Shown: piece after piece, positions 35,642 through 43,514 of the stretch
Position numbering within the stretch: position 1 is the stretch's first letter
How the letters are laid out: each line of letters starts with the position of its first letter
From: Mucilaginibacter sp. UBA5151
GTDB lineage: Bacteria > Bacteroidota > Bacteroidia > Sphingobacteriales > Sphingobacteriaceae
NCBI GenBank assembly: GCA_002413785.1
Contig: DHXR01000064.1
Span: 19,163 to 83,162, forward strand
DNA: 64,000 nt
Direction of reading: 5' to 3'
Position numbers and translations under genes: made by a program
Notes under the pieces: model-generated
What the model was told of the DNA's origin: nothing
The model's input: only the letters and a program-made list of their open reading frames with translations
Databases searched by the model: none

Positions 35642-36703
35642 GTGAACCCTGCAAATAATAAAATAGACATCCGTAGCCTTAGCCTTGAAGCCCTGCAGGA
35701 ACATTTTACCGGGTTTGGGGAAAAAAGTTTTAGGGCGAAACAAGTATATGAATGGCTTTGGAAAAAATCATGCTTTACTTTTGACGAGATGAGCAATGTT
35801 TCAAAAGAACTCCGTACTAAACTTTCCGAAAATTTCTCCATCAACCACGTCAAAATAAATAGTTCCCAGTTTAGTTCCGACAAAACTATAAAAAATTCTT
35901 TTGTTTTATTCGATAATCATTTAATAGAAGGTGTTTTAATTCCAACTCCCGGCAGGATGACCGCTTGTGTATCGTCGCAGGTGGGGTGTAGCTTAACCTG
36001 TAAGTTTTGCGCTACAGGCTATATGGAGCGTAAACGCAATTTAAACGCAGATGAAATTTACGACCAGGTAGTGCTGATTGACCGCCAGGCCAGGGAAAAT
36101 TATGGCATTCCTTTATCCAATATTGTATATATGGGCATGGGCGAACCTTTGCTGAATTACAAAAATGTGATGGAATCTGTCGAAAAATTGACTTCGGAAG
36201 ACGGGCTGAATATGGCCGCCAAAAGGATCACGGTATCAACTGCCGGCATAGCTAAAATGATCAAAAAATTAGGTGATGACGAGGTGAAATTTAACCTTGC
36301 TTTATCATTACATGCCGCCAATGATGAAAAACGGAACACCATTATGCCCATTAATGAGCAAAACTCGTTAAAATCATTGGCTGAGGCTTTAAAATATTAT
36401 TACGCCAAAACCAAAAACCCTGTAACCTACGAGTATATTGTTTTCGATGGCGTTAACGATACCCTGCAGGACGCGGCTGAACTGGCCCGTTTTTGCAAAC
36501 ATTTGCCCTGTAAAGTAAATATCATTGAATATAACCCCATTTCATTCGCCAGCTATATTAATGCAGGCGAAGATAAAATTGAAGCATTTGCCGAATATTT
36601 GCGCAACCATGGCATCAACACCAACTTACGCCGCAGCCGCGGAAAGGATATTGACGCTGCCTGCGGGCAGTTGGCCATAAAAGAAGTGGCAAAAGTTTCT
36701 TAA
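35642..36703 (+). CDS. rlmN: Dual-specificity 23S rRNA/tRNA adenine C2-methyltransferase RlmN
   Basis: Radical-SAM enzyme that methylates A2503 of 23S rRNA and A37 of some tRNAs. The 353-residue sequence has the CxxxCxxC motif in GCSLTCKFCATGYMERKRNL (about 115-134), the SAM site region YMGMGEPLLNY, HAANDEKR, and the C-terminal reactive cysteine in DIDAACGQLA. The start is GTG at 35642 (MNPANNKIDIRSLSLEALQ). Its last 4 bp overlap the convergent small gene that follows. Confidence 0.96.
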   Translation: MNPANNKIDIRSLSLEALQEHFTGFGEKSFRAKQVYEWLWKKSCFTFDEMSNVSKELRTKLSENFSINHVKINSSQFSSDKTIKNSFVLFDNHLIEGVLIPTPGRMTACVSSQVGCSLTCKFCATGYMERKRNLNADEIYDQVVLIDRQARENYGIPLSNIVYMGMGEPLLNYKNVMESVEKLTSEDGLNMAAKRITVSTAGIAKMIKKLGDDEVKFNLALSLHAANDEKRNTIMPINEQNSLKSLAEALKYYYAKTKNPVTYEYIVFDGVNDTLQDAAELARFCKHLPCKVNIIEYNPISFASYINAGEDKIEAFAEYLRNHGINTNLRRSRGKDIDAACGQLAIKEVAKVS

Positions 36704-36906
36704 ATACAATGGCTTTTGAAAAATAAATCAAGATTTTCGATCTTTTTGGTTTTTCCCGATCTGGCATCGGCAATAGCCCTTTTTGTAACGCTATTTGGCT
36801 GCACTTCTTCTTCAACAACTTGAAGGATTTTAACATTAAGCCTTTTCGCAAGTTTCCCGAACAAGTCCCTGTCTTTATCTGGTATTTGTATAGTTAAAGT
36901 TGTCAT
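36700..36906 (-). CDS. Small antitoxin-like protein, apparently without a partner
   Basis: A 68-residue protein (MTTLTIQIPDKDRDLFGKLAKRL then a Lys/Val-rich helix and a charged TKRAIADARSGKTKKIENLD tail). The N-terminal beta strand plus helices, and the size, resemble antitoxins of type II systems found in Bacteroidota. No toxin reading frame lies beside it: rlmN overlaps its 3' end and 110 bp of non-coding DNA precede it. It may be an orphan antitoxin or a relict; real coding status is moderately supported by its bacteria-like start context. Confidence 0.6.
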   Translation of the reverse strand: MTTLTIQIPDKDRDLFGKLAKRLNVKILQVVEEEVQPNSVTKRAIADARSGKTKKIENLDLFFKSHCI

Positions 36907-37015
36907 GACATTTTTGAGAAATTCTATCCAACGTTATCATACAAATTTAGATAAATTTTTAATCCGGGACAACGTCGTATTTTTAAATGTGAAGCATTTA
37001 AGCTAACTTCATCCC

Positions 37016-37714
37016 ATGAAGGTTAAAAGCACCTACCTGGCCGATTTTATTTCCTTATTATTTCCCGAACTCTGCGCTGCATGCAGGGAAAGCCTGGTGG
37101 CCAACGAGCATTTAATATGTACCGGCTGTCTTTTCAATTTGCCATTCACCAACTTCCATTTACAAGCCGATAATATAGTTGCGCAGCAGTTTTGGGGTAA
37201 ATTGCCGCTTGAAGGTGCGTACGCCCTTCTGTATTTTACCAAAGGCGGCAAAACCCAGAACCTGATGCACCAGTTTAAATATAAAGGGATGCGGCAAATT
37301 GGCAATCTATTGGGAAATATAGCCGGGGAGCAGCTGACCAAGAGCGAAATATTTAAAACAGCCGACCTGATAGTACCTGTCCCTTTGCATAGAAAAAGGA
37401 TGCGACAACGCGGCTATAACCAGAGCGCCTGTTTTGCCGAAGGCCTGTCCGAAAAAATAAATGCCCGTGTTGAAGATAATAACCTGGTACGCGAAGTTGC
37501 AACAGAAACCCAAACCCATAAATCGCGGTTTGCCAGGTTTGAAAACATGAAAGAGGTTTTTAATGTAAAGCACCCTGAAAAATTAGCCAATAAACATATC
37601 TTACTGGTTGATGATGTGATAACAACCGGTTCAACGCTGGAGGCCTGCGGCGCGGAATTGCTTAAAATCCCCGGACTAAAGTTAAGTATCGCTACTATCG
37701 CTTACGCGGAGTAG
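37016..37714 (+). CDS. ComF family phosphoribosyltransferase-like protein
   Basis: A 232-residue member of the ComF/GntX family, some of which take part in DNA uptake. The N-terminal zinc-binding cysteines are in CAACRESL and CTGCLF (about residues 18-39). The PRPP-binding loop VDDVITTGSTLEACG lies near residue 198, preceded by VPVPLHRKRMRQRGYNQS (about 121-138). No other competence gene is in the window. It is convergent with the DUF2892 gene, with only 9 bp between the stops. Confidence 0.93.
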   Translation: MKVKSTYLADFISLLFPELCAACRESLVANEHLICTGCLFNLPFTNFHLQADNIVAQQFWGKLPLEGAYALLYFTKGGKTQNLMHQFKYKGMRQIGNLLGNIAGEQLTKSEIFKTADLIVPVPLHRKRMRQRGYNQSACFAEGLSEKINARVEDNNLVREVATETQTHKSRFARFENMKEVFNVKHPEKLANKHILLVDDVITTGSTLEACGAELLKIPGLKLSIATIAYAE

Positions 37715-37723
37715 CACACAGGA

Positions 37724-37933
37724 TCATTTTTCTGGAACTTTACATGTTTTTATACCAAACAAGGTATATAAAGGGCAAAAACTGATGAAACTTGTTAAAA
37801 TGAAAACACCCGCGACTACTAATAAAATCACGGCTAAAGTGCCTGATATGGTACCGAAGTAATACAGGATAATGATGGCGATTGCCACTAAAACCCGTAG
37901 CAGACGGTCGATAGTTCCCATGTTCTTTTTCAT
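37724..37933 (-). CDS. YgaP-like DUF2892 membrane protein (regulon member)
   Basis: A 69-residue protein with two membrane segments (about 10-28 and 30-50), the DUF2892 pattern NMGTIDRLLRVLVAIAIIIL and the terminal SFCPLYTLFGIKTCKV with two cysteines. DUF2892 domains accompany rhodaneses in sulfur-transfer proteins such as E. coli YgaP. A Crp-type operator and a -7 box lie in the 64 bp upstream (37955-37997). It is monocistronic and about 9 kb away from the other regulon genes. Confidence 0.85.
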   Translation of the reverse strand: MKKNMGTIDRLLRVLVAIAIIILYYFGTISGTLAVILLVVAGVFILTSFISFCPLYTLFGIKTCKVPEK

Positions 37934-37954
37934 AATGTTTTAATATTAGTTATT

Positions 37955-37997
37955 CAAAACTAATGATTTAAATACCTGATTATGCAACTTATGTTAC
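37955..37997 (-). promoter_or_regulatory. Operator GCAAC-TTAT-GTTAC plus -7 box for the DUF2892 gene
   Basis: The palindrome (37984-37997, one mismatch from GTAAC-N4-GTTAC) is followed on the minus strand after 21 bp by TAGTTTTG (37955-37962), a full match to TAnnTTTG. The gene starts 22 bp further on. The geometry matches four other sites in the window. Confidence 0.75.
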
Positions 37998-38013
37998 ATT
38001 TGAAAGGAGGATC

Positions 38014-38044
38014 AGACTTACGAAGTTCAAAACGTCGTAAGTCT
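38014..38044. repeat. Inverted repeat AGACTTACGA / TCGTAAGTCT
   Basis: A perfect 10-bp inverted repeat with an 11-bp loop, midway between the divergent DUF2892 and pilin genes. It may be an intergenic repeat or a bidirectional insulator hairpin; it has no T run. Confidence 0.55.
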
Positions 38045-38111
38045 CTGGATAAAAATTACTTAAAACACAATTTAATAATTTTTGTTACGCTAAAATAAAT
38101 ATAACACTTAA

Positions 38112-38618
38112 ATGAAAAAGTTATATCTATCCTTGTTTATTGCCTTTTTAAGCGCAGGCTTTGCCGCCCGGGTTTTGGCGCAGGTTTCGGCTACTGCAAA
38201 TGCTACCGCTACAATTATTACAGCTATAGGTATTGTAAAAAACACCGATATGAATTTTGGTAATCTGGCAACAAACGGAAGCGCCGGGACTGTTGTTTTG
38301 GCCCCTGGCGGCAACCGTTCTGCTACGGGCGGCGCAACGCTGCCTGCAAGCACCGGCACTGTTTCCGCCGCCTCTTTTACTATTACAGGTGCAGGCTCCA
38401 GCACTTATTCCATCACGCTGCCCAGCTCGGTAACTATATCAAGCGGCGGTAATACCATGACGGTTAACACCTTTACCAGTACGCCGTCGGGTACCGGCAC
38501 CTTATCATCAGGCTCACAAACCCTTAATGTAGGCGCTACCTTAAATGTAAGCTCCCCGCAGGCGGCAGGGACATACACCTCGGCCACCGCTTTTACGGTT
38601 ACTGTTAATTATAACTAA
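38112..38618 (+). CDS. DUF4402 pilin-like secreted protein A
   Basis: A 168-residue exported protein (signal peptide ending AARVLAQ, about residue 24) with one DUF4402 domain. Conserved features are DMNFGNLATNGSAGTVVL, the GNRSATGGATLP loop, AASFTITGAGSSTYSITLPS and the final strand AFTVTVNYN. DUF4402 proteins are immunoglobulin-like subunits found beside chaperone and usher genes, so a pilin or surface-layer role is inferred. The next gene is a close paralogue 64 bp downstream, and a chaperone and an usher follow, so this is probably the major subunit. Confidence 0.85.
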   Translation: MKKLYLSLFIAFLSAGFAARVLAQVSATANATATIITAIGIVKNTDMNFGNLATNGSAGTVVLAPGGNRSATGGATLPASTGTVSAASFTITGAGSSTYSITLPSSVTISSGGNTMTVNTFTSTPSGTGTLSSGSQTLNVGATLNVSSPQAAGTYTSATAFTVTVNYN

Positions 38619-38681
38619 AAAAATAATTTATTTAAAACACAAAATAATAATTTCTACTATATCAATTAAAATAAAACAAAA

Positions 38682-39188
38682 ATGAAAAAATTATTTGTTT
38701 CCCTGGGCATTGCCCTTGTAAGTGCAGCTTTTGCTGCTACTGCTTTCGCACAAGCTTCGGCTACTGCAAATGCGTGTTGTACAATTGTTACACCTATCGG
38801 CATTTCAAAAACCACTGATATGAATTTTGGCAATGTGGCAACGGATGGAACTGCCGGTACAGTTGTTTTGGACCCTGCCAGTACCCGTACTTCAACGGGC
38901 GGTGTAACGCTTCCTGTAAACGCCGGTACGGTTACTGCCGCCTCTTTTACAGTTACAGGCTCAGAAGCTTACACATATTCTATCACGCTGCCAGGTTCTG
39001 TAACTATAACATACGGTGCTAATACCATGACGGTTAATACCTTTACCAGCTCACCGGCAACTACCGGAACCTTAACAGCTGGTACACAAACGCTTAATGT
39101 GGGAGCCACTTTAAATATAGGGTCATCACAGGCAGCAGGGGCATACGCTTCAACCACCCCTTTTACGGTTACTGTTAATTATAATTAA
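38682..39188 (+). CDS. DUF4402 pilin-like secreted protein B
   Basis: A 168-residue paralogue of the preceding protein, of identical length and with long identical blocks (NTMTVNTFTS, TLNVGATLN, the terminal TVTVNYN). The signal peptide ends at AFAQ. It differs by two adjacent cysteines after the signal peptide (ANACCTIVTPIG) that protein A lacks. The upstream regions also share TTAAAACACAA at the same distance (about 50 bp) from the start, so the duplication included the leader. It is likely a second subunit exported for assembly by the chaperone and usher encoded downstream. Confidence 0.85.
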   Translation: MKKLFVSLGIALVSAAFAATAFAQASATANACCTIVTPIGISKTTDMNFGNVATDGTAGTVVLDPASTRTSTGGVTLPVNAGTVTAASFTVTGSEAYTYSITLPGSVTITYGANTMTVNTFTSSPATTGTLTAGTQTLNVGATLNIGSSQAAGAYASTTPFTVTVNYN

Positions 39189-39231
39189 AACAATGCGTAC
39201 ATAATTACTATCAAATCAAATACTCTCCATC

Positions 39232-40137
39232 ATGAAAAAAAATGTAATATTCAGGAGTTTTGGATTAAAAAAGGTCATTGGCCTTGTTTATATCTTATCG
39301 GGACTGTTCATTTATTGCGTAGTTTCGGCCCCGCGGGCTTTGGCCCAGGGCAATTTGGTCATTATGCCCATAAGGGTGGTTTTTGATGGAGGGGGGGGAG
39401 GCAAAAGGACCCAGGAGCTTAATTTAGCAAATACAGGCAACGATACCATTAAATACCTGATCTCTGTTGTTCAATACAGGATGATGGATGACGGTACTTT
39501 TGAAAGTATCACATTACCGGATCCCGGCCAGAATTTTGCAGACAAAAATTTCCGGTTTTTCCCGCAGAGTGTGGTTCTCGCTCCCCTCGACGCCCAAACT
39601 ATAAAAATACAGCTCATCAATATCAGCGATTTAAAACCGGGCGAATACAGGTCACATTTATATATCAGGGCCGTGCCGGATGAGAAGCCACTTGGTGAAA
39701 CGGCGGCAGTGACGGTTAAAAATGGCATAACGATAAAGTTAATACCTGTATATGGGATTTCAATCCCTGTAATTATCCGCAAAGGCGAATCAACAAGCAA
39801 TGTAACGCTTTCTAATTCTTCGCTCGGGATTGATCCTTCGGAAGGGTCCAAATTGAAAATGACTTTTAACCGTTCGGGCAATATGTCGGTATATGGGGAT
39901 ATTACAGTTGATTATATTTCGGAACAAGGTATAAAAACCAGGGTTGGCATAGCAAACGGATTTGCTATTTATACGCCCAATAAAACCCGTCATTTCATCC
40001 TTAACCTTGATGAAAACCAAAAAGTAAATTATCACCAGGGTAAATTACACGTGGTATATGCAGCGCAACCGGTGGTGATGAGTTGCTGTGATATTAAAAC
40101 CATAAAATTTGCTGAAGGCGATTTGATATTGCATTGA
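39232..40137 (+). CDS. PapD-like periplasmic fimbrial chaperone
   Basis: A 301-residue periplasmic protein (signal peptide ending PRALAQ near residue 38) with an immunoglobulin-like N-terminal domain. The pattern LVIMPIRVVFDGG then KRTQELNLANTGND and TIKYLISVVQYRMM follows the chaperone-usher signature (the P-x-R-V-V-F motif and the subunit-binding strand). FFPQSVVLAPLDAQTIKIQL and KPGEYRSHLYIRAVP continue it. The second domain (about 175-300) is less conserved. In this pathway the chaperone lends a strand to unfolded subunits and delivers them to the usher. Its place after two DUF4402 genes supports this. Confidence 0.8.
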   Translation: MKKNVIFRSFGLKKVIGLVYILSGLFIYCVVSAPRALAQGNLVIMPIRVVFDGGGGGKRTQELNLANTGNDTIKYLISVVQYRMMDDGTFESITLPDPGQNFADKNFRFFPQSVVLAPLDAQTIKIQLINISDLKPGEYRSHLYIRAVPDEKPLGETAAVTVKNGITIKLIPVYGISIPVIIRKGESTSNVTLSNSSLGIDPSEGSKLKMTFNRSGNMSVYGDITVDYISEQGIKTRVGIANGFAIYTPNKTRHFILNLDENQKVNYHQGKLHVVYAAQPVVMSCCDIKTIKFAEGDLILH

Positions 40138-40196
40138 GGATAGCGCCTGCAATACCCGGCGCGCAAGCCCTTTTTTAAAGCAGGGGGCGGTGCGAT

Positions 40197-40287
40197 TCCC
40201 CTCTTGAGAGGGGTGCAGGGGTGTGTTAACCGGCATGTCTGTCAAGCATATTCGCTAAACACACCCCTGCCCCTCTCAAGAGGGGAA
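40197..40287. repeat. Double-palindrome repeat element, copy 1
   Basis: Outer arm TTCCCCTCTTGAGAGGGG (40197-40214) and inner arm GCAGGGGTGTGTTAA face GCTAAACACACCCCTGCC and CCCTCTCAAGAGGGGAA (to 40287). Each arm is itself palindromic, so alternative hairpins are possible. It lies between the chaperone gene and the next secreted gene. Confidence 0.85.
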
Positions 40288-40332
40288 CCCGGTGCGCAAG
40301 AGGGGAGTTATTGTGTTCAAAAATTTACGGAT

Positions 40333-40902
40333 ATGAAAAAGTTGTTTTTTTTGGTTATCCTGCTTTCCTTTTCTGTCAGGATTTGTGCGCAAACCGTGGT
40401 AGTGACAGACGACGCCGCCTATACCACAGGGCAGGCATCGTCCGTGCTCGATGTTAAATCAACATCAAAAGGCTTTCTGGCCCCCCGCGTTACCAATGCG
40501 CAGCGTACAGCAATAGTATCCCCAACGGATGGGTTACTTGTATATCAAACCGACGGCACCAAAGGGTTTTATAATTATAACGCCACGCTGGCGGCATGGG
40601 TATTCCTTTCGGGGGGTACAGGCACAGGCGCCTTAACAAACGTTATTAAAACCAGTTTTACCATTACCAATACAACAAGCATTAAAAATAATAGCCCGAA
40701 CGTGACAATAACAGTAACTGTAACCGGGGCACAGGTTAATGCAACCCTCCTAATTAACCCAAGGACTGCTTTAGCTGACGGGATCTCAATTGCATGGTCA
40801 TTTGTGACCAGTGCTAACAATGTTGAAATTAGCTTTGTCAATGCGTCTCCTTCAAGTGAAACAATAGGAACTGTTGTTTTTGATATTACAGTTATTCAAT
40901 AG
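40333..40902 (+). CDS. Small secreted protein with LDVKST-type N-terminal motif
   Basis: A 189-residue protein with a signal peptide (MKKLFFLVILLSFSVRICAQ). The region SSVLDVKSTSKGFLAPRVTN then AQRTAI..GLLVYQTDGTKGFYNYN (about 38-90) is a motif common in Bacteroidota secreted and tail-fibre-like proteins. The C-terminal half is beta-rich and ends VVFDITVIQ. I place the start at ATG 40333; a longer frame reaching 40204 runs through the palindromic repeat and is not believable. It is flanked on both sides by repeat elements. Given the locus, a minor subunit or adhesin is possible but not shown. Confidence 0.72.
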   Translation: MKKLFFLVILLSFSVRICAQTVVVTDDAAYTTGQASSVLDVKSTSKGFLAPRVTNAQRTAIVSPTDGLLVYQTDGTKGFYNYNATLAAWVFLSGGTGTGALTNVIKTSFTITNTTSIKNNSPNVTITVTVTGAQVNATLLINPRTALADGISIAWSFVTSANNVEISFVNASPSSETIGTVVFDITVIQ

Positions 40903-41033
40903 TAAGGGTATAACTATGACGATTGGTATGGCTAAGTGCAGCCGGTAATTTAAAATATAATATGCGTGTTTAGTGATTGGAAATTCGCACAATAATAATC
41001 ATAATGAATAGATAATGTGAACGTTATGGCAAC

Positions 41034-41131
41034 TCCCCTCTTGAGAGGGGGTGCGTCCGGTTGTGTTGTGGCGGGGGTGTGTTAGCCGATATAACCGTTA
41101 ACACACCCCTCCACCCCTCTCAAGAGGGGAA
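41034..41131. repeat. Double-palindrome repeat element, copy 2
   Basis: CTCCCCTCTTGAGAGGGGG (41034-41052) and GGGGGTGTGTTAGC face GTTAACACACCCCTCC and ACCCCTCTCAAGAGGGGAA (to 41131). It is the same family as copy 1, with different central sequence. The 309-bp gap 40903-41211 holds this element and otherwise AT-rich DNA with no recognisable gene. Confidence 0.85.
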
Positions 41132-41211
41132 TCGCACAGGCCGTTGCCTTTAATTCGCTCTATTCCTTATTGTTCAATTAAAAAGAAGTTTAAAATCGTT
41201 ATTCAATAATA

Positions 41212-42963
41212 ATGCCGGGCCGCGAAATCATATTTATTAAAAGGTCAACAGCAATAGCTTTATTGTTGTTAACAAGGGTATTTGTTGATGCGCAGGGGTT
41301 AACTATATCATCAGGCGCTTATTTTATTGCAAATAATAGTAACCTTATTATCTATAGTAATTTTACCAATAACGGCGCTTTTACCAATAGCGGCGGCACT
41401 GTGATTTTTGCCGGCGCTGCTCAAACATTTGCCGGTACTACCAATACTGTTTTTAATAATATTATAGTTAACACGGGCAGTACAACAACCGTTAGCACAA
41501 GCCAGCGAATTGCAGGCATATTGCTGAGCAACGGGTCTGTTAACGCTAATGGTATGCTAACACTGCTGTCAACAGCAACGCAAACCGCTTTAATTGACGG
41601 TAGCGGCGCCGGCAGCGTAACCGGTAGCTTAACCATGCAGCGCTACCTTGGGGCCGGTTACGGTTATAAATATTTCAGTTCGCCTTTTACGGCCGCCACC
41701 GTGGGCAGTTTTTCAAGCTGGGTTAACTTAACCGCTACTTTCGCCAATTTTTATAATTATATAGAAAACCAGGCAACCTCGGGGTTTACAGTTTATACAA
41801 CTGCAACAAACCCGCTTAGCCCCTTGCAGGGTTACGCCGCAGATTTTGGCACGGCAACAACGCCGGTAACCATAAGCATAACCGGGATTGTTAACAACGG
41901 GGCCCTTTCAACCACATTATATAACCATAACCAAACTTATACCCTGGGTTTTAACCTTGCGGGCAACCCTTATCCTTCGCCTATTGACTGGAACGCCGCA
42001 AGCGGATGGACCAAAACAAACATCGACAATGCCATTTATTACTTCGACTCGGGCTCAACCAGCCAATATACAGGCACTTACAGTACCTATATAAACGGCG
42101 TATCAAGCGATGGCGTGGCCAGTAATATTATTGCTTCGATGCAGGGGTTTTTTGTGCATGTAACCAATGGCAGCTATCCGGTAACCGGTACGTTCGCCCT
42201 TACCAACAGCGTAAGGGTAAACAACCTTGCGCCTGTTTTTCATAAAGCAACACTCAGCCTGCTTGTTAACCCGCGTATTTTGCTGCGGCTGAGCGCTAAT
42301 TTTTCGGACAACCCGCTTTCAGCAGACCCCTTAGTGGTATATTTTGACGATAAGGCGACGCCTGCTTTTGACAATGGCCTTGATGCCATAAAGCTGATGA
42401 ACACAAACGGGCAGGTTCCCAATATATATTCACTAACTGCCGGTGGCCAAAAACTTGTTATTAACGCCCTGCCGGGACCGGATACCCTTATGGTTGTCCC
42501 TTTAGGCTTGCAAACAAGCAGGGATGGGGTAATTACGTTTAAATTGCGCAATGCCGGGCAATGGCCGGCTAATTTGCCTGTTTATTTAACCGACGCCGTT
42601 ACGGGCGTTAACCAAAACCTGCAACAAAACCCAACATTTAGTGTTAGCGTAAAACAAGGTACGTATGAAAACCGTTTTTCGTTACGGTGTATGCCCCTGA
42701 ATATACCGGCAACAAGCGGCGCTGCGGATGAAATGTATGTTTACAGCGCCGGGGGAAACCCGTTTATTCATATTAACCTTGTTGTTAACCAAAAGGGCTA
42801 TTTAACTATCAGCGATATAAGGGGAATGATTATTTCGCGCAAAGCGGTCAGCGGTAATGGCGATTATGAACTGGCCAGCGGTATGCCCGATGCGATATAT
42901 ATAGTCAGCTTTATAAATGCAGCGGGTGTACATTCAAAAAAAGTTTTTTTGAGAAGCAGATGA
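41212..42963 (+). CDS. Secreted surface protein with T9SS-type C-terminal sorting domain
   Basis: A 583-residue protein with a signal peptide (ending VFVDAQ) and a Thr/Asn/Ser-rich N-terminal part of short repeated strands (SNFTNNGAFTNSGGTVIFAG). The central region holds GYGYKYFSSPF and NLAGNPYPSPIDW, typical of Bacteroidota surface proteins. The last ~75 residues (GYLTISDIRGMIISRKAVSG then ASGMPDAIYIVSF ending KKVFLRSR) match type A T9SS sorting domains, so export through SprA is expected. It overlaps the next DUF4402 gene by 4 bp, tying it to the fimbrial locus. A tip or stalk adhesin role is plausible. Confidence 0.8.
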   Translation: MPGREIIFIKRSTAIALLLLTRVFVDAQGLTISSGAYFIANNSNLIIYSNFTNNGAFTNSGGTVIFAGAAQTFAGTTNTVFNNIIVNTGSTTTVSTSQRIAGILLSNGSVNANGMLTLLSTATQTALIDGSGAGSVTGSLTMQRYLGAGYGYKYFSSPFTAATVGSFSSWVNLTATFANFYNYIENQATSGFTVYTTATNPLSPLQGYAADFGTATTPVTISITGIVNNGALSTTLYNHNQTYTLGFNLAGNPYPSPIDWNAASGWTKTNIDNAIYYFDSGSTSQYTGTYSTYINGVSSDGVASNIIASMQGFFVHVTNGSYPVTGTFALTNSVRVNNLAPVFHKATLSLLVNPRILLRLSANFSDNPLSADPLVVYFDDKATPAFDNGLDAIKLMNTNGQVPNIYSLTAGGQKLVINALPGPDTLMVVPLGLQTSRDGVITFKLRNAGQWPANLPVYLTDAVTGVNQNLQQNPTFSVSVKQGTYENRFSLRCMPLNIPATSGAADEMYVYSAGGNPFIHINLVVNQKGYLTISDIRGMIISRKAVSGNGDYELASGMPDAIYIVSFINAAGVHSKKVFLRSR

Positions 42964-43502
42964 AAACAGGTAAAAACATTGATTTTAATTGGAGGTTGGT
43001 ATTAAGCTGCCTGGCGCTCCTGTTTATACCCTTTTCATCATACTCACAAGGTAAGCGCCCTTTAGTTGCGGTTGAAAACCCTCCCCGACCAATAACCATA
43101 TATGTTGACCCTACGCAGGGGCTTATTTTCGGGGCTTTTTATCAGGGCACATCGGGCGGCACGGTAATAATTTATCCAAACGGCACAAGGTCAACCACAG
43201 GGACGGTTGTGGGGGTTAACCAGGGATATTCTTATTCGCCTGCAATTTTTCAGGTTAATGCCGAACCCGGCACCAGACTAACCATAAGCAACGGGCCCGA
43301 TGTTTACCTGACGGGAAGCAACGGCGGCAGCATGAGGTTGCATATAGGCGGGGCAAGCCCGGCCAGCCCGTTTACTGCAACCGCAAGGCCACCGGCGGTT
43401 ACGCTGATATATATCGGCGGGACGTTAACTGTAGGCAGCCCGCTCGCCAGCCCGCCCGGAAATTATACAGGTACTTTTTCTGTAACATTTATACAGCCAT
43501 AA
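42960..43502 (+). CDS. Divergent DUF4402 protein C
   Basis: A 180-residue exported protein (signal peptide ending SSYSQ) that keeps the DUF4402 plan in divergent form: TQGLIFGAFYQGTSGGTVII, GTRSTTGTVVGVNQGYSYSP, then AIFQVNAEPG and a final strand YTGTFSVTFIQP. It shares a 4-bp ATGA overlap with the preceding surface-protein gene and lies 12 bp before the usher gene. It is probably a minor or adaptor subunit that anchors or initiates the fibre, by analogy to other multi-subunit systems; this is inference. Confidence 0.75.
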   Translation: MKTGKNIDFNWRLVLSCLALLFIPFSSYSQGKRPLVAVENPPRPITIYVDPTQGLIFGAFYQGTSGGTVIIYPNGTRSTTGTVVGVNQGYSYSPAIFQVNAEPGTRLTISNGPDVYLTGSNGGSMRLHIGGASPASPFTATARPPAVTLIYIGGTLTVGSPLASPPGNYTGTFSVTFIQP

Positions 43503-43514
43503 TAATATGTTGCT

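Noticed and set aside
38085..38111. A sixth regulon operator before pilin A (TTTTTGTTACGC)
   Set aside because: Only one half-site matches and no -7 box follows at 21-22 bp before the start codon on either strand.
40204..40332. N-terminal extension of the secreted protein gene (start at 40204)
   Set aside because: The extra frame runs through the palindromic repeat; a normal signal peptide begins at ATG 40333.
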